Assembly: GCA_030431355.1 (NCBI GenBank) | Contig: JAUIJG010000383.1 | Coordinates: forward strand, 1-5,121 | Source: a bacterium | GTDB lineage: Bacteria; Cyanobacteriota; Vampirovibrionia; Obscuribacterales; Obscuribacteraceae | DNA length: 5,121 nucleotides | Direction: 5' to 3' | In this document: piece after piece, positions 1-5,121 of the stretch | Position numbering within the stretch: the first letter of the stretch is position 1 | Layout of the letters: the number at the start of each line of letters is the position of its first letter | Made by a program: the position numbers and the translations under genes | The notes under the pieces: model-generated | The model's database searches: none | What the model was told of the DNA's origin: nothing | The model's input: only the letters and a program-made list of their open reading frames with translations

Positions 1-251
1 TTCTGGTCAACCACAAAGAGATAGACTTGATTCTGCCAGTGATATCCTGCCGCGTAGATGACATAGTTTTTCTCAATCACCGGACTCAAGGCCAGACCAT
101 AGCCGGACCACTGCATCTGCCTGGGGGCCACGAACCGCCACAACGCATTGGTCTTCTTGGAGGAAGAAGAGTTGCAGGAGCTAAGAAAGAGAGTAGGGAG
201 GAGCAATAGAGATAGGATTAGAGAGAGTTCAATCCACTTCTTCTCAGTCAT
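1..251 (-). CDS. Lipoprotein with probable PQQ-like beta-propeller, N-terminal part only
   Basis: The reading frame is open from the ATG at 251 to the left edge, giving 83 complete residues; the C-terminal part lies outside the window. Residues 1-5 (MTEKK) are charged, residues 9-23 are a leucine-rich hydrophobic segment, and L23-S24-S25-C26 is a good lipobox, so Cys26 should be lipidated and the protein anchored in the membrane. A short Ser/Lys linker (27-33) follows. Residues 37-83 (beginning LWRFVAP, then ALSPVIEKNYVIYAAG and VYLFVVD) have the strand pattern of one PQQ/WD-like propeller blade: a W-R-F opening, then SPV, then a V-x-Y strand, then Y-L-F-x-V-D. The family call is inference from this pattern and one blade is too little to be sure. 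The start ATG shares bases with the ppk stop (ATGA), and I see no clear Shine-Dalgarno motif before it inside ppk, which suggests translation by re-initiation after ppk. The function is unknown. Confidence 0.72.
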   Translation of the reverse strand, partial: MTEKKWIELSLILSLLLLPTLFLSSCNSSSSKKTNALWRFVAPRQMQWSGYGLALSPVIEKNYVIYAAGYHWQNQVYLFVVDQ

Positions 252-2512
252 CTATCGGACCAGCTTGCTGCGTCATTTTCGATGAAATACTTCTGGCAAT
301 CCAGACCTTCCTCTTCATTCTCCGGGTGCAGTCTGGTGTAGTGTCCATCTGCATCCATAATGCGACTTCTAAGATTGTCGTTCATGTAAATCTCTAGAAG
401 ATGTTCTTTGATGTAATTGGAGAGACCGGGATCTTCTATGGGAAAGACCACTTCCACCCGGCGGTCAAGATTGCGAGGCATCAGGTCGGCGCTGCCCACA
501 TATATCTCTTCGTTGTCGCCATTGGCAAAATAATAGACCCGGCTGTGTTCCAGAAAACGACCCAGAATACTGCGCACTTTTATGTTTTCGCTTACGCCTT
601 TGATGCCGGGTCTCAGGCAACATATGCCGCGGACAAGAAGATCCACTTTTACTCCGGCCTGGGAGGCCTGGTAAAGAAGGGCGATAATTCTCTCGTCCAC
701 CAGCGAATTCATTTTAAAAATGATGTGACCTTGCTTGCCAGATTTATGGTTCTCGATCTCCCGGACTATTAGCGCCTCCATCCTCTTTCTCAGATTGATG
801 GGAGCGACAAGCAGTTTTGCGTAGTCGGTTTTGGCGGAATAGCCGGTCAGATAATTGAAGAGGTCGGTGGTATCTGCTCCGATGGTATCATCGCAGGTAA
901 GCAAGCCCAGGTCCGTGTAGAGATGGGCCGTAACCGGGTTGTAGTTGCCTGTACCAAGGTGGACATAGCGCTTTATAGAATCTCCCACCCTTCTGACTAT
1001 CATCAGAACTTTGGAATGGATTTTTAAACCGATCAGTCCATAGACCACGTGAACTCCTTCATTTTCCAGAGCTCTCGCCCATTCGATATTGCTCTCCTCA
1101 TCGAATCGGGCTTTTAGTTCGACCACGACCGCAACCTGTTTCCCATTCTCCATGGCTCTAAGGAGTGCTTCAACCACGGGTGAGTTTTTACCCACTCTGT
1201 AGAGGGTCATTTTGATGGCAAGGACGGAAGGATCTTTTGCCGCCTTATTAATGAGATTGACTATGGGTTGGAAAGAATCGTAGGGATGGTGCAGGAGGAT
1301 ATCCCTTCTGCTTACTGCCATGAACTCATCGTCGTCCTGGGCGTCAGGATTGAGAACATTAGGCACTACGGGAGAGAAATGGGGAAACTTCAATTCAGGT
1401 ACATCTAGAGAGGCGATGTGCTTGAGACTGGTCAGGGGGATATGCCCCTCCACCAGGAAAACATCATGGGACTTGATCTGAAGATTGGTCATCAAAATGT
1501 CCAGGACATGCGCCGGCATGGCCCTGTCTACCTGCAAGCGCACCACGTCGCCGAATCTTCTCTGTCTGATTCCTTCTTCCGTGGTCTCCAGAAGGTCGCC
1601 TGCCTCCCACTCCTGAATTTCTACTTCCGCATCCCTGGTGACATGGAAGGGGTGGGCTTCCAGGATCGTCATCCCTGGGAATAGCGTGTCCAGGTGAGCC
1701 TTGACCAGGTCGTCCAGCCAGATATAGGTGTTGTCCTCGCTGGAGCCGCAGCGAATCGATTTGCCTGCTGGTCTAATAACAGGAATGAGCTGGGGCAGGG
1801 TGTCGGGAATTTTAACCCGAGCAAATCGGGCCTCGCCGCTCGACTTTCTTATGAGTACCGCCAGGTTGAGGCTCAGGTTTGATATATGGGGGAACGGATG
1901 GCCGGGGTCGAAGGCCATGGGAGTAAGCACGGGATGTATCTTGTGAAGGAAGATATGCTCCACATCATCCTTTTGCTCCTGGGTCAGATCTTCATGGCGG
2001 AGAATCTTTATGCCCGCTTCCCTCAAAGCCGGAGTAAGGGAATCTCGCAAACATTGCTGGGCGTTTACCAGAAGACGATTGACCTCCTGACCGACAGCTT
2101 CCAGCTGCTCCTTCGGTTTCAGACCATCCGGTCCGGCTTTCTGGGTACCGGCTTCCAGCTGACGTTTCAGACCGGCAACCCGGACCATGAAAAATTCGTC
2201 GATATTGGAGCCCACGATGGATAGGAATCTATACCTTTCCAGAAGCGGGTTTCTTTCATCCTGGGCTTCTTCCAGAACACGCCATTGGAAAGCAAGGAGG
2301 CTCAGCTCTCGATTTATGTAAAGCCTCGGGTCATCCAGGGATTCAAGGTTGGAGATGGTGACGAAATCGGATTTCTCTGCTTTATCGGCAACTTTAGAAT
2401 CCGCGTTATCGACCATCTTATTCTTCTGGATTTCCGAATAGGCCTGGGCCTCGGATTCGGAGTCGCTTTTCAATTCGGGGCTTAGATTTAGTTTTGAATC
2501 GTGACTTACCAT
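248..2512 (-). CDS. ppk1: Polyphosphate kinase 1 (EC 2.7.4.1)
   Basis: This enzyme reversibly moves the terminal phosphate of ATP onto a growing polyphosphate chain through a phospho-histidine. All family landmarks are visible. The N domain starts at about residue 58 (DDPRLYINREL) and includes N103 in GSNIDEFF, matching the adenine-contacting Asn45 of E. coli PPK. His499 (LKIHSKV) matches the phosphorylated His435, His518 (RYVHLGTGNYN) matches His454, and His656 (FLEHSRV) matches His592. Arg439 (LYRVG) and Arg469 (KARFDEE) match the metal/phosphate-site Arg375 and Arg405. The constant offset of 64 across these sites shows the catalytic domains have no net insertion. The C-terminal motif SADLMPRNLDRRVEV is at 674-688. 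At 754 residues it is longer than the roughly 690 of E. coli because of a hydrophilic, acidic extension of about 57 residues. An in-frame stop five codons upstream excludes an earlier start. Neither this ATG nor Met33 has a strong ribosome binding site, so a 722-residue form starting at Met33 is possible. The family's usual RELSW motif reads RELSL here. Confidence 0.97.
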   Translation of the reverse strand: MVSHDSKLNLSPELKSDSESEAQAYSEIQKNKMVDNADSKVADKAEKSDFVTISNLESLDDPRLYINRELSLLAFQWRVLEEAQDERNPLLERYRFLSIVGSNIDEFFMVRVAGLKRQLEAGTQKAGPDGLKPKEQLEAVGQEVNRLLVNAQQCLRDSLTPALREAGIKILRHEDLTQEQKDDVEHIFLHKIHPVLTPMAFDPGHPFPHISNLSLNLAVLIRKSSGEARFARVKIPDTLPQLIPVIRPAGKSIRCGSSEDNTYIWLDDLVKAHLDTLFPGMTILEAHPFHVTRDAEVEIQEWEAGDLLETTEEGIRQRRFGDVVRLQVDRAMPAHVLDILMTNLQIKSHDVFLVEGHIPLTSLKHIASLDVPELKFPHFSPVVPNVLNPDAQDDDEFMAVSRRDILLHHPYDSFQPIVNLINKAAKDPSVLAIKMTLYRVGKNSPVVEALLRAMENGKQVAVVVELKARFDEESNIEWARALENEGVHVVYGLIGLKIHSKVLMIVRRVGDSIKRYVHLGTGNYNPVTAHLYTDLGLLTCDDTIGADTTDLFNYLTGYSAKTDYAKLLVAPINLRKRMEALIVREIENHKSGKQGHIIFKMNSLVDERIIALLYQASQAGVKVDLLVRGICCLRPGIKGVSENIKVRSILGRFLEHSRVYYFANGDNEEIYVGSADLMPRNLDRRVEVVFPIEDPGLSNYIKEHLLEIYMNDNLRSRIMDADGHYTRLHPENEEEGLDCQKYFIENDAASWSDR

Positions 2513-2645
2513 CGTAAAAGATCGCTTCTATTTCTATGAGAGAAGACCCCTGGAGCGCAAAAGAGCTATTAATTGCAGTGCCATGGGACTTCGAGAGACT
2601 ATCCGACAGGGGAGCAATTGGATTTCCAGGCGTCCAAAATTGGTC

Positions 2646-2675
2646 CGACAAATACTATTGTAATAGGTATTGTCG
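2646..2675. repeat. Inverted repeat (imperfect hairpin) in the ppk upstream region
   Basis: The arms begin CGACAA and end TTGTCG and pair as 6 + 2 + 4 base pairs, with one bulged base on each side and a TGTA loop. On the plus strand it is followed by ATTTTT, which looks like an intrinsic terminator, but the stem is AT-rich and no plus-strand gene leads into it. On the minus strand it would lie in the ppk leader if the promoter at 2685-2714 is real. It could be an operator, a leader hairpin or a remnant of a mobile repeat; the sequence does not decide. Confidence 0.5.
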
Positions 2676-2705
2676 ATTTTTATATATACAAATCTAATAC
2701 TATTG
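2651..2705. repeat. Ten-base direct repeat AATACTATTG, two copies
   Basis: The copies lie at 2651-2660 and 2696-2705, 45 bases apart start to start. Each copy forms most of the left arm of one of the two inverted repeats in this intergenic stretch. The arrangement is compatible with a repeated regulator binding site or a local duplication. The region is AT-rich, which raises the chance of coincidence. Confidence 0.4.
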
Positions 2706-2714
2706 CCTTGACAA
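2685..2714 (-). promoter_or_regulatory. Possible sigma-70-like promoter for ppk
   Basis: Read on the minus strand, TTGTCA (2709-2714) matches the -35 consensus in five of six positions. It is followed after 18 bases by TGTATA (2685-2690), which overlaps a TATATA run that could also serve as the -10. It lies about 170 bases upstream of the ppk start, in the most AT-rich part of the intergenic stretch. The -10 match is poor, and the -35 overlaps the inverted repeat at 2697-2720, so a regulator or hairpin there could affect it. This is inference from the motif only. Confidence 0.3.
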
Positions 2715-2720
2715 CAGTAT
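2697..2720 (-). terminator. Hairpin just after the small gene's stop, possible weak terminator
   Basis: On the minus strand ATACTGTTG pairs with CAATAGTAT around a six-base TCAAGG loop. In minus-strand RNA the stem is a continuous nine base pairs, with one G-U wobble; in plus-strand RNA the same position would be an A-C mismatch. It begins five bases after the small gene's stop codon. The following bases (TTAGATTTGTATATAT) are T-rich but lack a clean U run, and the stem is AT-rich, so termination would be weak. It may instead be a processing or regulatory hairpin between the small gene and ppk. Confidence 0.35.
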
Positions 2721-2725
2721 GTTGC

Positions 2726-3124
2726 CTAATTTGCTGGTGTTTGATTTGGTGCCATCAGCGAGTTAACACCATGCTGGAGGAGAGTGTTGAATAATCCTCC
2801 TTTTGTTGCCGGTGTCGGACTGGTGGTGGTAGAGGTCGCGGGGTTGGAGATTGTCGAGCTTACTGGGACCGAGCCTGCGCCGGAGGCGACCTCGAAGCGA
2901 AGCGCTTTGGGATCTTGAGCCATAAGCTTGCCCTGGCTGTCAATCTCCACATAAAGCGCGTTGCCGGTGTTGATATTGGTGAGCAGGTATTTGCCCTGGG
3001 GCAGAGAACAACTTCCTGCCGGAATGAGACCCGGAGTTACCGTCTGGGCTATGGCGCCACCGAGACCCATGGCCAGAGCGATAGCAGTGAGAGCTATTGT
3101 GGACTTCTGCGTTACTTTATTCAA
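2726..3124 (-). CDS. Small secreted protein of unknown function, 132 residues
   Basis: I do not recognise a family. The start is TTG (3122-3124), chosen because GAGGAG lies nine bases upstream and because it yields a complete Sec signal peptide: basic N-region (MNKVTQK), hydrophobic core at residues 9-23, and an A24-I25-A26 cleavage site before Gln27. The next Met (19) lies inside the hydrophobic core and would destroy the signal. The mature part of about 106 residues has three zones. Residues 27-80 look like a small beta-rich unit (LPQGKYLLTNINTGNALYVE) with the only cysteine, Cys39. Residues 85-107 are a Ser/Thr/Pro-rich linker typical of exported proteins. Residues 109-125 (GLFNTLLQHGVNSLM) could form an amphipathic helix. 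The lone cysteine argues against an internal disulfide, and there is no lipobox. It precedes ppk in the same direction with a gap of 213 bases containing hairpins, and it diverges from glgX. Export is well supported; the role is unknown. Confidence 0.8.
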   Translation of the reverse strand: MNKVTQKSTIALTAIALAMGLGGAIAQTVTPGLIPAGSCSLPQGKYLLTNINTGNALYVEIDSQGKLMAQDPKALRFEVASGAGSVPVSSTISNPATSTTTSPTPATKGGLFNTLLQHGVNSLMAPNQTPAN

Positions 3125-3133
3125 AGTCAGGTT

Positions 3134-3139
3134 CTCCTC
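3134..3139 (-). promoter_or_regulatory. Ribosome binding site fixing the TTG start of the small gene
   Basis: On the minus strand this reads GAGGAG, a strong Shine-Dalgarno core, nine bases before the TTG codon at 3122-3124. No ATG or GTG in frame is as well placed, so it supports the unusual start. Confidence 0.7.
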
Positions 3140-3179
3140 AATTTATTTGAGCATCGGAATGCTGCGAGATTGGCTTGAT

Positions 3180-3188
3180 ATTATTGCA
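3180..3188 (-). promoter_or_regulatory. Possible extended -10 promoter of the small gene
   Basis: The minus strand reads TGCAATAAT, that is an upstream TG plus a hexamer matching TATAAT in five of six positions. No convincing -35 lies 16-18 bases upstream, which extended -10 promoters can tolerate. Transcription would start near 3173 and give a leader of about 50 bases. Motif evidence only. Confidence 0.35.
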
Positions 3189-3235
3189 AAGAGGAAACTT
3201 TGAAGTTAGGCACCTTTAATTTACTAAGCCTTCTT

Positions 3236-3264
3236 ATTGGTTCCCCAATGTTCCGGGAGCCAAT
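3236..3264 (+). promoter_or_regulatory. Inverted repeat in the divergent region, leader hairpin or operator
   Basis: ATTGGTTCCC (3236-3245) pairs with GGGAGCCAAT (3255-3264) across a nine-base loop. In plus-strand RNA the stem is ten unbroken base pairs with one U-G wobble; on the minus strand that position is an A-C mismatch. It ends 84 bases before the glgX start and lies about 110 bases upstream of the small gene's start. It could be an operator shared by the two divergent genes or a hairpin in the glgX leader. The T-rich stretch after it (3273-3290) is not adjacent enough for a standard terminator. I see no convincing glgX -35/-10 pair; CATAAA at 3298-3303 is the best -10 candidate and is weak. 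Confidence 0.45.
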
Positions 3265-3334
3265 TGATATACTTGGTTTGTCTTTTCTTTCTGCGAGCAT
3301 AAAAACGCACTTTGCCCGCCATCGAGTCGCCGTC

Positions 3335-3340
3335 GGGGAG
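3335..3340 (+). promoter_or_regulatory. Ribosome binding site of glgX
   Basis: GGGGAG lies eight bases before the ATG at 3349. It decides the start: the ATG beginning [12 protein letters not shown] is the first in frame with good spacing, and it puts the usual PLGATWDG motif at the expected N-terminal position. Confidence 0.7.
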
Positions 3341-3348
3341 CTTCATCA

Positions 3349-5121
3349 ATGCGAATCTTACCGGGAAAACCTTATCCGCTTGGAGCTACCTGGGACGGGA
3401 TGGGGGTCAATTTTGCGATATTTTCAGAGAATGCCACCAAAGTAGAACTCTGCTTCTTTGATTCGCCTTCCAAAAGGCGTGAATCAAGCAGGATTACTAT
3501 GCCCGGCTATACGAATAATGTCTGGCACGTATATCTGAAAGATATTCACCCCGGTCAGGCTTACGGATATCGAATCTATGGACCGTATTTGCCTGAGGAT
3601 GGGCATCGGTTTAATCCCAACAAAATTCTTGTTGATCCCTACGCAAAATTGATAACCAGACGTCTTAAATGGCATGACAGTCTCTACAGCTACCAGATTG
3701 GCAATAAGCGTCAGGATTTGAGTTTCGACAAGCGGGACAATGCTGCCTATGCGCCACTATGCGTGGTGGTAGACGACTCTTTTACCTGGGGAGACGATGT
3801 TCGTCCCGATACCCCGTGGAACGAGACTATTATTTATGAAGCGCATGTCAAAGGCTTAACAAGAAAGTTCCCTGGTCTTCCGGACGATATACGTGGTACT
3901 TACCTGGCACTTTCCACGGAGCCTGTGATTCGTCATTTGAAATCCATAGGTGTGACAGCTATAGAGCTGATGCCTATCCATCAGAGCGTGGCGGACAACT
4001 ATCTTGCCCAGGGCGGCTTGACCAACTATTGGGGGTACAATACGCTCTCCTTCTTCGCTCCGGATACGCGTTTTGCCCGGCCGGATTCTATGCTCTCTGC
4101 CGTGCAAGAATTTAAAATGATGGTGCGTTCTCTACACGCGGCCGGAATAGAAGTGATACTGGATGTGGTTTACAACCACACGGCGGAGGGCAATCATCTA
4201 GGTCCTACTCTGTCTTTCAGAGGCATCGATAACCTTTGCTACTACAGAACCGATCCGGATCAAAGAAGATACTATGTGGATTACACCGGGTGCGGAAACA
4301 CGCTAAACATGTTGCATCCTAACGTGTTGCAGCTCATCATGGATAGTCTCAGATACTGGGTAGAGGAGATGCATGTGGATGGATTCCGCTTCGACCTCGC
4401 CTCTGCTCTGGCTAGAGAACTCTATGATGTGGACAAGCTCTCCGCTTTCTTCGATGTTATCCAGCAAGATCCAGTCATCTCCAGAGTCAAACTCATAGCC
4501 GAGCCCTGGGACCTCGGTAAGGGCGGCTATCAAGTTGGTAATTTCCCGGTGCTCTGGACGGAGTGGAACGGCAAATACAGAGACTCAGTCCGACGATTCT
4601 GGAAGGGTAACGAAGGATTGGTGGGAGAGATGGCCACTCGTCTGACCGGTTCCAGCGATCTATACGAGCACTCCGGACGCAGCCCCCATGCGAGTATTAA
4701 CTTCGTCACCTGTCATGATGGCTTTACCATGGCGGATCTGGTCAGTTACAACCAGAAGCATAACCTGGCCAACAAAGAGGATAACCGTGACGGCGAGTCG
4801 CATAATGAGAGTTGGAATTGTGGAGTTGAAGGGGACAGCAAAAATCCCGACATTTTAAAATTGAGGATGAAACAGAGACGCAATTTCATGGCTACTTTGC
4901 TGCTCTCTCTTGGGGTTCCTATGATCAGTGGTGGCGACGAAGTAGGGCGAACCCAGAAAGGAAACAACAACGCCTACTGCCAGGACAACGACATCAGCTG
5001 GACCAACTGGCATCTCGATGAGAAAGAGAGAGAGTTTCTTGAATTCGTTAAGACAGTCACAAAAATAAGAAAACAGTTTCCGGTACTTCAACGTAGAAAG
5101 TTTTTGCGAGGGCGTGTCAGC
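3349..5121 (+). CDS. glgX: Glycogen debranching enzyme, GlgX/isoamylase type (GH13), C-terminus beyond the window
   Basis: The frame is open without a stop from the ATG at 3349 to the right edge: 591 complete residues, whereas family members are usually about 650-720, so roughly the last 100 (the C-terminal beta-sandwich) are missing. The enzyme hydrolyses alpha-1,6 branch links in glycogen trimmed by phosphorylase and acts in the cytoplasm; no signal peptide is visible. Residues 9 to about 100 form the N-terminal CBM48-like module ([36 protein letters not shown]). The (beta/alpha)8 catalytic domain follows from about 160 (YEAHVKGLT). All four GH13 motifs are present: DVVYNH at 272-277; GFRFD at 345-349 with nucleophile Asp349; AEPWD at 384-388 with acid/base Glu385; and TCHDG at 454-458 with the transition-state residue Asp457. 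The [19 protein letters not shown] segment (528-546) is typical of GlgX/TreX. It is divergent from the small secreted-protein gene. TreX or plant-type isoamylase are related alternatives; the layout fits GlgX best. Confidence 0.95.
   Translation, partial: MRILPGKPYPLGATWDGMGVNFAIFSENATKVELCFFDSPSKRRESSRITMPGYTNNVWHVYLKDIHPGQAYGYRIYGPYLPEDGHRFNPNKILVDPYAKLITRRLKWHDSLYSYQIGNKRQDLSFDKRDNAAYAPLCVVVDDSFTWGDDVRPDTPWNETIIYEAHVKGLTRKFPGLPDDIRGTYLALSTEPVIRHLKSIGVTAIELMPIHQSVADNYLAQGGLTNYWGYNTLSFFAPDTRFARPDSMLSAVQEFKMMVRSLHAAGIEVILDVVYNHTAEGNHLGPTLSFRGIDNLCYYRTDPDQRRYYVDYTGCGNTLNMLHPNVLQLIMDSLRYWVEEMHVDGFRFDLASALARELYDVDKLSAFFDVIQQDPVISRVKLIAEPWDLGKGGYQVGNFPVLWTEWNGKYRDSVRRFWKGNEGLVGEMATRLTGSSDLYEHSGRSPHASINFVTCHDGFTMADLVSYNQKHNLANKEDNRDGESHNESWNCGVEGDSKNPDILKLRMKQRRNFMATLLLSLGVPMISGGDEVGRTQKGNNNAYCQDNDISWTNWHLDEKEREFLEFVKTVTKIRKQFPVLQRRKFLRGRVS

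Noticed and set aside
401..772. Plus-strand open frame of 123 codons antisense to ppk
   Set aside because: It lies wholly inside the strongly conserved PPK1 coding sequence. The translation looks like no protein I know, and the real gene explains the open frame.
1418..2485. Several plus-strand open frames antisense to ppk (1418-1684, 1694-1882, 1728-1946, 1886-2224, 2285-2485)
   Set aside because: All are shadows of the ppk frame, overlap each other, and show no recognisable domain.
2418..2651. Minus-strand frame of 77 codons overlapping the ppk start
   Set aside because: It overlaps the ppk N-terminal coding sequence in another frame, has no plausible family features, and its upstream part is AT-rich intergenic sequence with hairpins.
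2646..2685. Plus-strand intrinsic terminator (hairpin plus T run)
   Set aside because: No plus-strand gene precedes it and the stem is AT-rich with bulges, so I list it only as an inverted repeat.
2708..2736. Plus-strand TTGACA at 2708-2713 as a promoter
   Set aside because: It is a perfect -35 match, but no -10 lies 16-18 bases downstream and it would transcribe antisense into the small gene.
2573..2794. Plus-strand frame of 73 codons across the intergenic region with a Cys/Trp/Ile-rich segment
   Set aside because: It spans the inverted repeats and the end of the small gene; the hydrophobic stretch comes from AT-rich repeats, and there is no good ribosome binding site.
3187..3202. Short inverted repeat CAAAG...CTTTG upstream of the small gene
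   Set aside because: Only five base pairs with a six-base loop; expected by chance in a sequence this long.
2915..3445. Plus-strand frames at 2915-3178, 2961-3203 and 3200-3445
   Set aside because: The first two are antisense to the small secreted protein, which has a signal peptide and a strong ribosome binding site. The third overlaps the glgX start in another frame.
3484..5091. Minus-strand frames antisense to glgX (3484-3675, 3856-4107, 4303-4533, 4746-4970, 4855-5091)
   Set aside because: The plus strand encodes an uninterrupted, clearly recognised GH13 protein through this whole stretch.

Overview
The window looks like a bacterial chromosome segment of medium GC content. The evidence is Shine-Dalgarno motifs, a Sec signal peptide, a lipoprotein lipobox and closely packed genes. 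It holds two well-known storage-metabolism genes and two secreted or envelope proteins that I cannot name. The species cannot be fixed from sequence alone. A polyphosphate kinase close to a glycogen debranching enzyme would suit a polyphosphate- and glycogen-storing bacterium, for example one of the Obscuribacter type in the non-photosynthetic cyanobacterial lineage, but this is only a weak inference.

Layout, left to right. (1) Positions 1-251, minus strand: the N-terminal 83 residues of a lipoprotein that seems to begin a beta-propeller of the PQQ-like kind; it runs off the left edge. Its ATG overlaps the ppk stop codon (ATGA), so it is probably translationally coupled to ppk. (2) 248-2512, minus: a complete polyphosphate kinase 1 with all key catalytic residues and an unusual acidic N-terminal extension. 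(3) 2513-2725: an AT-rich intergenic stretch with two inverted repeats that share a 10-bp direct repeat, and a possible ppk promoter. (4) 2726-3124, minus: a small secreted protein of 132 residues that starts at TTG behind a strong ribosome binding site. (5) 3125-3348: the divergent regulatory region, with a possible promoter for the small gene and a 10-bp-stem inverted repeat upstream of glgX. (6) 3349 to the right edge, plus: a GlgX-type glycogen debranching enzyme, open to the edge at residue 591, with all four GH13 catalytic motifs.

How they may work together: PPK makes and degrades polyphosphate reversibly with ATP, and GlgX removes branches from partly degraded glycogen. The two lie on opposite strands, separated by the small secreted-protein gene, so they are neighbours but not one operon. 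The minus-strand set (small protein, ppk, lipoprotein) could be one transcription unit, or the small protein may have its own transcript that ends in the hairpin just after its stop codon. There are no RNA genes, mobile elements or CRISPR arrays that I can support, and no gene-free stretch over 300 bases.
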